Part shown: piece after piece, positions 40,792-49,840 of the stretch
Position numbering within the stretch: position 1 is the first letter of the stretch
Layout of the letters: each line of letters begins with the position of its first letter
Source: Kineococcus gynurae
GTDB lineage: Bacteria > Actinomycetota > Actinomycetes > Actinomycetales > Kineococcaceae
Strand: one strand, 5' to 3'
Length of the DNA: 64,000 nucleotides
Assembly: GCF_050871315.1 (NCBI RefSeq)
Contig: NZ_JBJLRE010000004.1
Position numbers and translations under genes: made by a program
The notes under the pieces: generated by a model
What the model saw: the letters and a program-made list of their open reading frames with translations, nothing else
Told to the model about the DNA's origin: nothing
The model's database searches: none

Positions 40792-43518
40792 CTCCTCGGT
40801 GAAGACCGACAACCCCAGCTCGGCGCGGTACCCGTGGATCTCGCGGACGTCGATCGTGGAGAGGAACTCCACGATCCGGGCGGAGACGCGCTGCCCGGGG
40901 ACGAGCACGGGGAACCCCGGCGGGTAGGGGACCACGAACGTGGTCGAGACCAGCCGACGCCCCGCGGCGATGAGGTCGGGGGCCTCGGCCAGGGTCACGT
41001 ACTCGCGGTCGGCCTCCTCGTAACCGGCGTAGAAGGCGGCCCGGATGTCGCCGTCGAGGGACGTCGGGGTCGAGCGGAACGCCGGGTCGAAGTCGCTGAA
41101 GTCGGGCAGCACCATCGTCCCGTCGCTGACCGCCGCGGCGCGGCGTTCCAGGAGACGGCGCTCGGCCCGCCCGGCGCTGCTGAGGCGCCGGTCGAGCTGC
41201 TCGGACACCCGGCGCAGGACGTCGAGCAGGAAGTGCACGCTGGACCAGGTCACCCCGATGGTGAAGATGAGCAGGACGCTGTTCACCGAGGTCTTGTTGA
41301 TCTGGATCCCGAACTGCTCCATCAGGACCTTCTCGCGGAACTCGAACCCGTTCATCCCGGTCCGTCCGATGAACAGGGTCACGCGGGTCGGGTCCATGAC
41401 GAACTCGTTCTCGCGCCACGCCATCGTCCAGCGCGCGGTGGCGTTGGTGCCGATGTCGGGCCGCCCGGACTCCGAGTCACCGCGCAGGTCGCCCGCGATC
41501 CGGAACTGCTCCGGGACCAGGTCGGACTCGTCCAGGATGCCGAACCAGCGGCCGATGAGCCGGTCGGTCCGCACGCGCTGGCGGAACGCCAGCGCCATCT
41601 TGTAGGCCGAGCGGACCATCTCGAAACCCTCGATGTCGACCTGGCGGCGCGCGAGGTCGAGAGACGCCATGAGTTGCTGGTTGGGCGAGGTCGAGGTGTG
41701 GGTGAGGAACGCCTCGGCGAACGCGTCGCGGGTGCTCCGCTCGAACTCCGCGTCCCGCACGTGGATCATCGACGCCTGGCGCAACGCCGAGAGCGACTTG
41801 TGGGTGGAGTGGGTCGCGTAGACCCGGACGACGGATCGGTCCGGGTCCGGCAGCAACCGGTGGTGGGCCCAGTCCTCCCGGGGGACGTCCTCCATCCGGC
41901 GGCGCCAGCGGTCGTACTCCCGCCGGTAGGCCGGCGAGGCGAGTTTCTGCTCCAGCTCCTCGGCCGCGGCCGTGGCGCTGCGCTGCCGGACCCACGGAAC
42001 CGCTGCGGCGTAGGCGAACCAGGCCTCGTCCCAGAGGAAGACGATGTCCGGCTTGATCGCCAGCACCTCCTCCATGACCTGACGCGGGTTGTAGACCACC
42101 CCGTCGAAGGTGCAGTTGGTCAGCAGCAGCATCCGGACCGAGTCGAGCCGGCCCTCGGCCTCAAGCCGCAGCAGCGTGGACTTGATGGTGGCCAGGGAGA
42201 CCCCGCCGTAAATGGCGTACTCCGGCAGCGGGTAGGCGTCGAGGTAGACGGGGTTGGCCCCGGCCAGCACCAGACCGTAGTGGTGGGACTTGTGGCAGTT
42301 GCGGTCGATGAGGACGATGTCGCCCGGGCGCGTGAGCGACTGCAGGACGATCTTGTTGGCCGTCGAGGTCCCGTTGGTCACGAAGTACGTGTGGTGGGAG
42401 TTCCAGGTCCGCGCGGCCTTGTCCATGGCCGCCTTGAGGGCCCCCTGCGGGTCCAGCAGCGAGTCCAGGCCGCCCGACGTCGAGGACGTCTCGGCCATGA
42501 AGATGTTGCGACCGTAGAACTCCCCCATGTCCTGCAGGGTGCGGGAGTTGAAGATGCTCGCCCCCCGGGCCACCGGAAGGGCGTGGAACTGCCCGATGGG
42601 GGAGGCCGCGTAGTTCCGCAGCGCGTCGAAGAACGGGGTCGTCCAGCGGTCGCGGTAGCCGGCCAGCACGGTGGAGTGCAGGTCGGTCGCGTCGTTGAGC
42701 CGGTAGAACGTGCGGTCGTAGACGTCGGGGTCCTGCTCGCCCCCGGCGGCCACGGACTCGTCGGTCAGCAGGTACAGGTCGACGTGCGGGCGCAGTTCGC
42801 GGATCCACTGCCCGCACTCGATCCAGTCGTAGGTCCGGTCGGTCGCGACCGCGATGTTCTCGACCCCGAGCAGGCGCGTCATCAACGGCAGCCGTGCGCT
42901 GGAGCGCAGGGGCAGGTCGTGGCGGACGATCGCGGCCTGGATCTCGCCGTTGAGGGCCATGGCGGTGATCGCGTCCTCGACGCTGGTCACCACCAGGATC
43001 TCGTAGACGACGTCGTCGAAGTCCCGTCGCAACCCGCGCAGGGCCCCCTCCAGGCCGCCGGGGACCGTGGTGGGCGAGTCGTCGGCGAGCAGGACGGTGA
43101 AGTACTGCTGGTGGTTGGCCCGGGCGACGAGCTCCTGCTCCTCCAGCGGCTGCGTGTCGTCGAACAGCGCGGCCCGGTCGCCGTAGGCCGAGAGCAGCCG
43201 GGCGGCGACCGAGGAGCGGGCCGACAGCCGCGACGTGTCGCCCTCGGCCAGCATCTGCTGCATGGCCTGCAGCGTCTCGATGCCCGGGTAGAGCCAGAAC
43301 CGTTCGTAGGAGGCCAGCCGGTCGAGCAGGTGCTGCACGCGGTCGGTCTCCCGGCCCGTGTCCAGCCCGGCGCGGGAGACGGCGTCGAGCTGGTTGGTGG
43401 CGTCGTCCAGCAGGTGCCACACGTCGATCCGTTGCGAGGACGGGTTGGCCATCGCGGCGAGCGCGCTGACCCGGAGGCGACGGCTCTGCTGCCGTCGGAC
43501 GGACCGAGGACCCTTCAT
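40759..43518 (-). CDS. Large Orn/Lys/Arg decarboxylase family protein
   Basis: PLP-dependent fold-type-I decarboxylase, 919 residues from ATG 43518, longer than E. coli LdcC or AdiA (about 715-755). An N-terminal wing domain (~110-290) is response-regulator-like. The PLP core has NGTSTANKIVLQSL, DRNCHKSHHYGLVLAGA, LLLTNCTFDGVVYNP, DIVFLWDEAWFAYA and the PLP lysine in YATHSTHKSLSALRQASMIHV (around 570). The C-terminal domain ends with VPYPPGFPVLVPGQ. The substrate could be arginine, lysine or ornithine, giving a polyamine. Extra length lies in the N-terminus and after the core. ATG 43452 is an alternative start. It is divergent from a TetR gene. Confidence 0.88.
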   Translation of the reverse strand: MKGPRSVRRQQSRRLRVSALAAMANPSSQRIDVWHLLDDATNQLDAVSRAGLDTGRETDRVQHLLDRLASYERFWLYPGIETLQAMQQMLAEGDTSRLSARSSVAARLLSAYGDRAALFDDTQPLEEQELVARANHQQYFTVLLADDSPTTVPGGLEGALRGLRRDFDDVVYEILVVTSVEDAITAMALNGEIQAAIVRHDLPLRSSARLPLMTRLLGVENIAVATDRTYDWIECGQWIRELRPHVDLYLLTDESVAAGGEQDPDVYDRTFYRLNDATDLHSTVLAGYRDRWTTPFFDALRNYAASPIGQFHALPVARGASIFNSRTLQDMGEFYGRNIFMAETSSTSGGLDSLLDPQGALKAAMDKAARTWNSHHTYFVTNGTSTANKIVLQSLTRPGDIVLIDRNCHKSHHYGLVLAGANPVYLDAYPLPEYAIYGGVSLATIKSTLLRLEAEGRLDSVRMLLLTNCTFDGVVYNPRQVMEEVLAIKPDIVFLWDEAWFAYAAAVPWVRQRSATAAAEELEQKLASPAYRREYDRWRRRMEDVPREDWAHHRLLPDPDRSVVRVYATHSTHKSLSALRQASMIHVRDAEFERSTRDAFAEAFLTHTSTSPNQQLMASLDLARRQVDIEGFEMVRSAYKMALAFRQRVRTDRLIGRWFGILDESDLVPEQFRIAGDLRGDSESGRPDIGTNATARWTMAWRENEFVMDPTRVTLFIGRTGMNGFEFREKVLMEQFGIQINKTSVNSVLLIFTIGVTWSSVHFLLDVLRRVSEQLDRRLSSAGRAERRLLERRAAAVSDGTMVLPDFSDFDPAFRSTPTSLDGDIRAAFYAGYEEADREYVTLAEAPDLIAAGRRLVSTTFVVPYPPGFPVLVPGQRVSARIVEFLSTIDVREIHGYRAELGLSVFTEESLAAVEHARS

Positions 43519-43604
43519 GCGCCGTGATGCTCCCACGATCACCGGCTCGCGGGCTCGTCGGGTGCGCGGGTCACCCGTGGGGCGCACCCCGGGTGGGCAT
43601 CACG

Positions 43605-43619
43605 TTGCACTTGGTGCAA
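43605..43619. promoter_or_regulatory. Palindromic operator ahead of the TetR-MMPL operon
   Basis: TTGCACTTGGTGCAA is a perfect inverted repeat (TTGCAC / GTGCAA, 3-base spacer) ending 10 bases before the TetR start codon at 43630 and 86 bases before the decarboxylase gene. It is the likely autoregulatory site. Confidence 0.75.
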
Positions 43620-43629
43620 TCCTGGGGCC

Positions 43630-44280
43630 GTGACGATCACCCCCGACCGGTACGCCGCGGTCAAGGCGCGGCACCGGGCCGCGATCCTGGCCGCCGCCAC
43701 CGCCGTCCTCACCGAGGGCGGGGTCCCGGCGCTGTCCGCCGACGTGCTGGCCGCCCGCGCCGACGTCGCGCGCCGCACGATCTTCAACCACTTCGCCTCG
43801 CTGGAGGACGTGGTGCTGGCCTGCCTGGAGGACGAGCTGAACAGCGCCATCAGCTCGGTGGCCGACGCCGTCGACCGGAGCCCGACCGGGGGCGCGCAGC
43901 GCGGACCGCTGGACGACCTCGAGACCTCCCTGCGGGGCACCGACCTCCCGCGGGTCGTCAGCCGCATCGCCCGGATGCTCGAGGGGCCGGGCAGCAGCGA
44001 GCACGAGCTGCGGTTGCAGCAGCAGGCGATGGCCCACCTGGCCGGTCCGATGACCGAGCAGGTGCGCCACCGCCACCCCGACCTCTCCGCGCTGGACGCG
44101 GCCCTGGTCACCGGCAGCGTCCTGTCCGGACTGACCGTCGTGGCCCGGGTCTGGTTGGAGGAGACGGGCGGCTCCCTGGACCCCGCGGGCCGCCGCCGCT
44201 GGGAGGACCTGCTCGACCACCTGTTCCGCACCCTGCGCCACGGCTTCAGCCCCGCCCCGCTCTCCCCGGAAGGTCTCTGA
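43630..44280 (+). CDS. TetR family repressor of the MMPL exporter
   Basis: 216 residues. The helix-turn-helix is RAAILAAATAVLTEGGVPALSADVLAARADVARRTIFNHFASLEDVV. The ligand part is helical and variable. It ends one base before the ATG of the MMPL gene, so the two form an operon. The perfect dyad 10 bases upstream is its likely target, giving self-repression of regulator and transporter. Inducer unknown. Confidence 0.87.
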   Translation: MTITPDRYAAVKARHRAAILAAATAVLTEGGVPALSADVLAARADVARRTIFNHFASLEDVVLACLEDELNSAISSVADAVDRSPTGGAQRGPLDDLETSLRGTDLPRVVSRIARMLEGPGSSEHELRLQQQAMAHLAGPMTEQVRHRHPDLSALDAALVTGSVLSGLTVVARVWLEETGGSLDPAGRRRWEDLLDHLFRTLRHGFSPAPLSPEGL

Positions 44281-44281
44281 C

Positions 44282-46810
44282 ATGGCCCGCCTCCTCCACC
44301 GGCTCGGCCGGGCCTGCGCCGGGCGCCCGCGCGCGGTCGTGCTCACCTGGCTGCTGCTGCTCGCCCTGGGGGTCACCGGATTCCTCACCCTCGGGGGCAC
44401 GCTGTCCTCGCAGGTCTCGATCCCCGGGACCCCGACCGCCCGCGTCGCCGACCAGCTGGCCGCGGAGTTCCCCGACGCCAGCGGGGGCAGCGGCACGGTC
44501 GTCTTCCACGCCACCGAGGGGGCCCTGACCGACGCGCAGCGGGCGGAGATCACCGCCCTGCTCGCCCGGGTGGGCGCGCTGGACGGCGTCCGCGGCACGG
44601 TCGACCCCTTCGCGACGACCGCGCAGCGGGACCAGCAGGCCGCGCAGCTCGCGGCCGGCCAGGAACAGGTCGACGCCGCCCGGGCCCAGCTCGAGGCCGG
44701 GCAGCAGCAGCTCGACGCGGGTCGGGAGCAGCTCGAGGCCCTTCCCGCCGCGGCGCAGCAGACGGCGGCCGTGCAGGCCCAGCTCGCCGCGCTGCAGGAG
44801 CAGCAGACCCGCCTCGACGCCGGCCGGGCCGAGCTGCAGGCCCAGGCCGCCCCCCTCGACGCCGGGCAGACCCTGCTGCGGGCGGCCGAAGGGGTCCGCC
44901 AGGTCTCCACCGACGGCCGTACCGCGCTCGGCGTGGTCCAGTTCGACGAACCCGTCCAGGAGGTCCCGGTCGAGGTCAAGGAGGCCGTGGCCGAGGAGCT
45001 GCAGGGCGCGACCGTCGCCGGGGTCGAGGTGGAGCTGTCGAACGAGCTCGTGCAGACCACGCCGGAGGTCTTCGGCCCGGGCGAGGCGCTCGGGCTGCTC
45101 GTGGCCGCGGTCACGCTGGTGGTCGTCCTGCGCACCCTGGTCGGCGCGGTCGTGCCGCTCGCCTCGGCCCTCGTCGGGGTGGGCGTCGGCGTGACCGTGG
45201 CGCTGTCGCTGTCCGGTGTGGTGGACATGCTCTCGATCACCCCGGTCCTGGGGGTCATGCTCGGTCTGGCCGTCGGCATCGACTACTCGCTGTTCATCAT
45301 CAACCGGCACCGTCGGCAGCTCACCGACGGCATGCCCCTGCCGGACTCGATCGCCCTGGCCACCGGGACGTCGGGCAACGCCGTCGTCTTCGCCGGGCTG
45401 ACCGTGGTCATCGCCCTGTCCGCGCTCAACGTGACCGGGATCGGGTTCCTCGGCCTGATGGGCACCGTCGGCGCGTTCTGCGTGCTGGTCGCCGTCGTCA
45501 TGGCCGTGACCTTCACGCCGGCCGTGCTGGCCCTGCTCGGGGTCCGGGTCCTGAACCGTCACGAGAAGGGACGGCGCGAGGAGCGCAGCGGTCCCGAGCC
45601 GGAGCTGCGGGCCGAACCCGTCCCGACCCCGGCGCCCATGCGCACCGCCCGGGCGGTGCTGACCCTGGTCGTCGGCGTGGCGGTGCTGGCGACGATCGCG
45701 GTCCCGGCGCTCTCCATGCGCCTGGGGCTGCCCGACGGGTCGGCCGAGGCCACGGACACCACGCAGTACCAGGCCTTCGAGCTCACCGCGCGCGCCTTCG
45801 GGGCGGGCGCCAACGGGCCCCTGCTGGTGGTCGCCGAGGTCGGGCGTCCGCTCGGCGAGGCCGAGCGGCTGCCCGAGCAGGCCGGGGTCGTGGAGCGGCT
45901 GGCGGCCGTGCCCGACGTCGTCGCCGTGGCCCCCGTCGGCGTCTCGACCGACGGGCGGCTGCTGGCCTTCCAGGTCCTGCCGCGGGGCGGGCCCACCAGC
46001 GAGTCGACCGAGCAGCTCGTCCGCGACCTGCGCGACCTCACCCCGCTCGCGACCCCGACCGGGACGGCCACCGTCGGCGTCGCCGGCAGCGCCAGCGGCA
46101 ACATCGACGTCTCCGAGCAGCTCGCCGACGCCCTTCCGGGGTACCTGGCGCTGGTGGTGGGGCTCTCGGTGCTCATCCTGGTCCTGGTGTTCCGCTCCGT
46201 CCTGGTCCCGCTCACGGCGACCCTCGGGTTCGTGCTGTCGCTGTTCGCGACGTTCGGGGCCATCACCGCGGTGTTCCAGTGGGGCTGGCTCGGGGCGGTG
46301 TTCGGCATCAGCACCCCGGGTCCGGTGCTGAGCTTCCTGCCCACCATCGTGATCGGGATCCTGTTCGGGCTCGCGATGGACTACCAGCTGTTCCTGGTCT
46401 CGGGCATGCGCGAGGCCTACGCCCACGGGGCCCCGGCCCGCGCCGCGGTCACGGCCGGTCTGCGGGCCGGACGCCGGGTGGTCGTCGCCGCGGCGATCAT
46501 CATGGTCTCGGTGTTCGCGGGCTTCATCGCCTCGGACTCGGTCATCATCCGGTCGGTGGGTTTCGGCCTGGCCTTCGGCGTCCTGGTCGACGCGTTCGTG
46601 GTCCGGTTGCTGCTGATCCCGGCCGTGATGCACCTGCTGGGTCGGGCCGCGTGGTGGTTGCCCGCCCCGCTGACCCGGATCCTGCCCGACGTGGACGTCG
46701 AGGGCGCCTCGCTGGAACGCGACCTCGCGACGGCCCCCGCCGGCGCGGGCCCGGGCGATCCCGAGCACGCCCGGCACGTGCGCCACCGCGCCCGCCACCG
46801 TCAGGACTGA
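44282..46810 (+). CDS. MMPL/RND family transporter with extracytoplasmic coiled coil
   Basis: 842 residues, RND-type lipid or drug exporter of the actinobacterial MMPL group. Twelve membrane spans are arranged as 1+5 and 1+5. TM1 is about 18-38. The first large outside loop holds residues ~115-200 rich in Gln/Ala/Leu with repeated LEAGQQQLDAGREQLEA-type units, a predicted coiled coil. The proton-relay region GLAVGIDYSLFIINRHRRQL (first half) and GLAMDYQLFLVSGMREAY (second half) is typical. The second half begins near 450 (ARAVLTLVVGVAVLATIAV). A charged His/Arg tail ends the protein. It is in operon with the TetR gene. Confidence 0.9.
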   Translation: MARLLHRLGRACAGRPRAVVLTWLLLLALGVTGFLTLGGTLSSQVSIPGTPTARVADQLAAEFPDASGGSGTVVFHATEGALTDAQRAEITALLARVGALDGVRGTVDPFATTAQRDQQAAQLAAGQEQVDAARAQLEAGQQQLDAGREQLEALPAAAQQTAAVQAQLAALQEQQTRLDAGRAELQAQAAPLDAGQTLLRAAEGVRQVSTDGRTALGVVQFDEPVQEVPVEVKEAVAEELQGATVAGVEVELSNELVQTTPEVFGPGEALGLLVAAVTLVVVLRTLVGAVVPLASALVGVGVGVTVALSLSGVVDMLSITPVLGVMLGLAVGIDYSLFIINRHRRQLTDGMPLPDSIALATGTSGNAVVFAGLTVVIALSALNVTGIGFLGLMGTVGAFCVLVAVVMAVTFTPAVLALLGVRVLNRHEKGRREERSGPEPELRAEPVPTPAPMRTARAVLTLVVGVAVLATIAVPALSMRLGLPDGSAEATDTTQYQAFELTARAFGAGANGPLLVVAEVGRPLGEAERLPEQAGVVERLAAVPDVVAVAPVGVSTDGRLLAFQVLPRGGPTSESTEQLVRDLRDLTPLATPTGTATVGVAGSASGNIDVSEQLADALPGYLALVVGLSVLILVLVFRSVLVPLTATLGFVLSLFATFGAITAVFQWGWLGAVFGISTPGPVLSFLPTIVIGILFGLAMDYQLFLVSGMREAYAHGAPARAAVTAGLRAGRRVVVAAAIIMVSVFAGFIASDSVIIRSVGFGLAFGVLVDAFVVRLLLIPAVMHLLGRAAWWLPAPLTRILPDVDVEGASLERDLATAPAGAGPGDPEHARHVRHRARHRQD

Positions 46811-46828
46811 GGGGCGCCGGGCGGGGCG

Positions 46829-47758
46829 TCAGTCGAGCGCGGCCGCGGCCGCCGCGACCACCGCGGCGCTCACCCGGTCCAGCGCGGCCGAGCGCAGACG
46901 CCACTGCTGCCAGTGCAGGACGACGTCGCCCACCCGCCCGGCGTCGGCGTCCGCCTCGTCGTCCGGGACCAGGGGGACCAGGGCCGCCCGGCGGAGCTGG
47001 TCGGGCAGCATCCCCCAGCCGAAGCCCAGCCGGACCGCGGTCGCGAAGTCGTCGGCCGAGGGGACGTGGTGGACCGGGGGGTGCAGGTCGCGCCCGGCCC
47101 GGGTGCGCAACCAGGCGTGCTGGAGGTCGTCGTCGTTGTCGTAGACCACGACCGGGGCCCGCCGCAGCGCGGCCGTCGTCGCGCCGTCCGGCAACCACCG
47201 ACGGACGAAGGCCCGGGACGCGACGGGTCGGTAGCGCATCGTGCCGAGGCGGGTGCTGCTGCACCCGGGCAGGGCGGTGGAACGCGTCGTCACCGCGGCC
47301 ATGACCCGGCCGCCGCGCAGCAGGTCACCGGTCCGCTCCTGGTCCACCCGGTGCAGTTCGAAACTGAACTCGCCCGCCAACGGGGCGAGGGCCGGCAGGA
47401 ACCACGTCGCCATCGAGTCGGCGTTCACGGCGATGGGCAGCCGCACCGGACCCTCGACCGGTTCGGTCCCGTCGTCGGGCCCGCCCACGGAACCGGTGAG
47501 CTCGCGACGGGCCTCGGCGGTCAGCAGCCCGATCTGGCGGGCCAGCCGCAGGACGGGTTCACCGGACTCGGTGAGGTGCACCGGTTTCGAGCGCACCAGC
47601 AGGACCCGTCCGGTGGCGACCTCCAGGGCCCGGATCCGTTGCGAGATGGCCGAGGGTGTGACGTGCAACCGTCGCGCCGCCCCGTCGAAGGTGCCCTCGG
47701 TCACGACCGCGTCGAGCGCGGCCAGCTGTCCGAGATCGAGGTCGTCGTCGAGCGCCAT
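46829..47758 (-). CDS. lysG: LysR family regulator of lysine/arginine export (LysG/ArgP-like)
   Basis: 309 residues. The N-terminal helix-turn-helix is LAALDAVVTEGTFDGAARRLHVTPSAISQRIRALEVATGRVLLVR, followed by the ligand domain (PVRLPIAVNADSMATWFLPALAPLAGE). This is the ArgP/IciA/LysG subgroup, which senses lysine, arginine or histidine and switches on a LysE exporter. The divergent lysE confirms the pairing. The start ATG 47758 opens MALDDDLDLGQLAALDAVV; the frame stays open upstream across the intergenic operator. It is convergent with the MMPL gene, 18 bases apart. Confidence 0.88.
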   Translation of the reverse strand: MALDDDLDLGQLAALDAVVTEGTFDGAARRLHVTPSAISQRIRALEVATGRVLLVRSKPVHLTESGEPVLRLARQIGLLTAEARRELTGSVGGPDDGTEPVEGPVRLPIAVNADSMATWFLPALAPLAGEFSFELHRVDQERTGDLLRGGRVMAAVTTRSTALPGCSSTRLGTMRYRPVASRAFVRRWLPDGATTAALRRAPVVVYDNDDDLQHAWLRTRAGRDLHPPVHHVPSADDFATAVRLGFGWGMLPDQLRRAALVPLVPDDEADADAGRVGDVVLHWQQWRLRSAALDRVSAAVVAAAAAALD

Positions 47759-47767
47759 GAACAGCGA

Positions 47768-47823
47768 TGCTAATGCTGCGTAAGCAGGAACAGATTCACT
47801 GATGGTTCCGCCCGCCCTAGCGT
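47768..47823 (+). promoter_or_regulatory. LysG box and lysE promoter
   Basis: TGCT (47768-47771) and AGCA (47783-47786) are separated by 11 bases, the T-N11-A LysR signature. Downstream, TTCACT (47795-47800) and TAGCGT (47818-47823), 17 bases apart, form a promoter whose start would fall at or beside the lysE GTG (47831), so the message is probably leaderless. The LysR box lies just upstream of the -35, as expected for activation. Confidence 0.65.
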
Positions 47824-47830
47824 CGGACGC

Positions 47831-48445
47831 GTGACCGTCCTCCTCACCGTTCTCGCCGGGCTCGGCCTGGGTCTGTCCCTCATCGTCGCGATCGGGGCGC
47901 AGAACGCCTTCGTCCTGCGCCAGGGTCTGCGCGGGGAGCACGTCGGACTGGTCGTCGCGGTCTGCGCCGCGACCGACGTCACGCTCATCTTCGCCGGCAC
48001 GGCCGGGGTCGGGGTCGTGCTCGAACGGGCGCCCGTCGTCGTCGACGTGGTGCGGTGGGCCGGAGCCGCCTTCCTGGCCGGCTACGCCGTGCTGGCCGCC
48101 CGCCGCGCCCTGCACCCGGGTGCCCTGCGCGCGGGCACGGAGGGGGCGCGCGTCCCCGCGGCCCGGGTCCTGACCGCCGTGCTCGCGCTCAGCTGGCTGA
48201 ACCCCCACGTCTACCTGGACACCGTCCTGCTGCTCGGATCGGTGGCCGGCAGCCACGGTGGCGACCGGTGGTGGTTCGCCCTGGGGGCCGCCCTCGGCAG
48301 CATCACCTGGTTCACCCTGCTGGGGGTCGGGGCCCGCTGGCTGCGCCCGTTCTTCGCCCGGCCCGCCGCCTGGCGGCTGCTCGACGCGGGCGTCGCGGTG
48401 GTCATGGCGACCCTGGCGGTCCTGCTGGTCCTCCGCCCCGTCTGA
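47831..48445 (+). CDS. lysE: LysE/ArgO family basic amino acid exporter
   Basis: 204 residues, about six membrane spans. The family opening GLGLGLSLIVAIGAQNAFVLRQGLRGEH is present, with the conserved aspartate in VCAATDVTLI and ALSWLNPHVYLDTVLLLGS midway. It exports lysine and/or arginine when internal pools are high, under the divergent LysG. GTG 47831; length is close to the family norm of about 200-235. Confidence 0.92.
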   Translation: MTVLLTVLAGLGLGLSLIVAIGAQNAFVLRQGLRGEHVGLVVAVCAATDVTLIFAGTAGVGVVLERAPVVVDVVRWAGAAFLAGYAVLAARRALHPGALRAGTEGARVPAARVLTAVLALSWLNPHVYLDTVLLLGSVAGSHGGDRWWFALGAALGSITWFTLLGVGARWLRPFFARPAAWRLLDAGVAVVMATLAVLLVLRPV

Positions 48446-48461
48446 GGACCTCGGGAGCGGG

Positions 48462-49691
48462 TCACCCCCGACGCAGCAGGCCCCGCAGGTCGACCGCGGG
48501 GTCGGCCGCCACGGCCGGGTCCACGGCCACCCCCGCGGCCAGCAACCGTCGCGCGGTGGCGTGGTCGCGCCCGGCGTCGACCGACTCGACCGCGACCAGG
48601 GTGGACCCCACCCAGGAGAACACCGAGTGCGGCCCGTCGCCCGGTCCGCGGCGGACCTGCGTGGTCCCCGCCGGGACGGGGTCGGTGGGAGGGGTGCCGG
48701 CGCTCTGCAGCCGCACCCCTCCCTGGTCGCTGGCGAACCACGGGACGTCGTCGGGTGCGCGTCCTCCGTCCACGGTGCCGAGCAGGCCCGCGGCGAGGTG
48801 CCGGGCCTGTGCGGTGGCGCTCTGGACGGTCTCCCTCCGGGCGCCGTCCCGCGGTCGGGCGCAGTCCCCGATCGCGTACACCTCCGGCGCCGACGTCCGC
48901 AGCGTCGCGTCGACGAGGATCCCGTCGTCGGTCTCGATCCCGGCGTCCCGGGCGAGGTCCACGCGCGGTTCGGCCCCGACCGCGACCAGCACCAGCTCGG
49001 CGGGGTGGGTCCGCCCGCGGGAGTCGAGGACCGCGCCCACCCGGCCGTCGCGCGCCTCGATCCGCACCACCCCGGTGCCCGTCTCGACCCGGACCCCCGC
49101 CGCCGTGTGGCGCTCGCGGAGGGTCTGGGCCACCGGGGCGGAGGCGGTGCGGGCCAGCAGGCGGGGCCCGCGGGCCAGCAGGGTCACGTCGGCCCCGCGG
49201 GCCCGGGCGTTGGCGGCGAGCTCCACCCCGAGGATCCCGCCGCCGACCACGACGACCCGGGGGGCGGTGTCCAGCGCCCGGGCGACCTGCACGGCGTCGT
49301 CGAGGGTGCGCAGCTGCGCCACCCCGGGAAGGTCCGCGCCCGGCACGTCGAGCCGGCGGTGCCGGGCCCCCGTGGCGAGGACGAGGACGTCCCAGCCGAC
49401 CTCGGTGCCGTCGGCCAGCCGCAGGCGCCGGCCGGCCCGGTCGATCCCCACCGCCACCGTCCCCGGCCGGTGCCGCACGTCCTGCTCGTCCCAGAACTCC
49501 GCCGCGCGCAGCGGTGAGGGGACCGTGGCCGGGTCGTGCAGGTGCGTCTTGGACAACGGCGGCCGCTCGTAGGGGGCGTGGCCCTCCTCGCCGAGCAGGG
49601 TCAGACCCCCAGCCCACCCGCCGGTCCGGAGGCCGTCGACCAGGTCCACCCCGGCCTGCCCGGCGCCGACGACCACGAGTTCACCGTTCAT
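48462..49691 (-). CDS. NAD(P)/FAD-dependent oxidoreductase (ferredoxin reductase-like)
   Basis: 409 residues, rubredoxin/ferredoxin reductase type. The FAD motif is LVVVGAGQAGVDLVDGLR at the N-terminus, then YERPPLSK, the linking motif LVLATGARHRRL, the NAD motif VVVVGGGILGVELAANAR, and the second FAD motif VYAIGDCARP. A C-terminal reductase domain follows. ATG 49691 (MNGELVVVG) has GGGAG seven bases upstream; ATG 49700 has none. No ferredoxin or P450 gene is adjacent, so its electron acceptor is unknown. It is convergent with lysE, 16 bases apart, and divergent from the GlsB gene. Confidence 0.85.
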   Translation of the reverse strand: MNGELVVVGAGQAGVDLVDGLRTGGWAGGLTLLGEEGHAPYERPPLSKTHLHDPATVPSPLRAAEFWDEQDVRHRPGTVAVGIDRAGRRLRLADGTEVGWDVLVLATGARHRRLDVPGADLPGVAQLRTLDDAVQVARALDTAPRVVVVGGGILGVELAANARARGADVTLLARGPRLLARTASAPVAQTLRERHTAAGVRVETGTGVVRIEARDGRVGAVLDSRGRTHPAELVLVAVGAEPRVDLARDAGIETDDGILVDATLRTSAPEVYAIGDCARPRDGARRETVQSATAQARHLAAGLLGTVDGGRAPDDVPWFASDQGGVRLQSAGTPPTDPVPAGTTQVRRGPGDGPHSVFSWVGSTLVAVESVDAGRDHATARRLLAAGVAVDPAVAADPAVDLRGLLRRG

Positions 49692-49840
49692 CCGCCGCAT
49701 TCTCCCGACCCTGCGTCACGTATCGATCACTCTTCCGTTCCGAACCCCGTTTGGGAATGCTGGGAGCCGTTCCCGGTCCTACCTTCGGTGACGTCGACCT
49801 GTCGGTCGGCACCCGCACCGCGTCTCACCTGGAGGTAATC

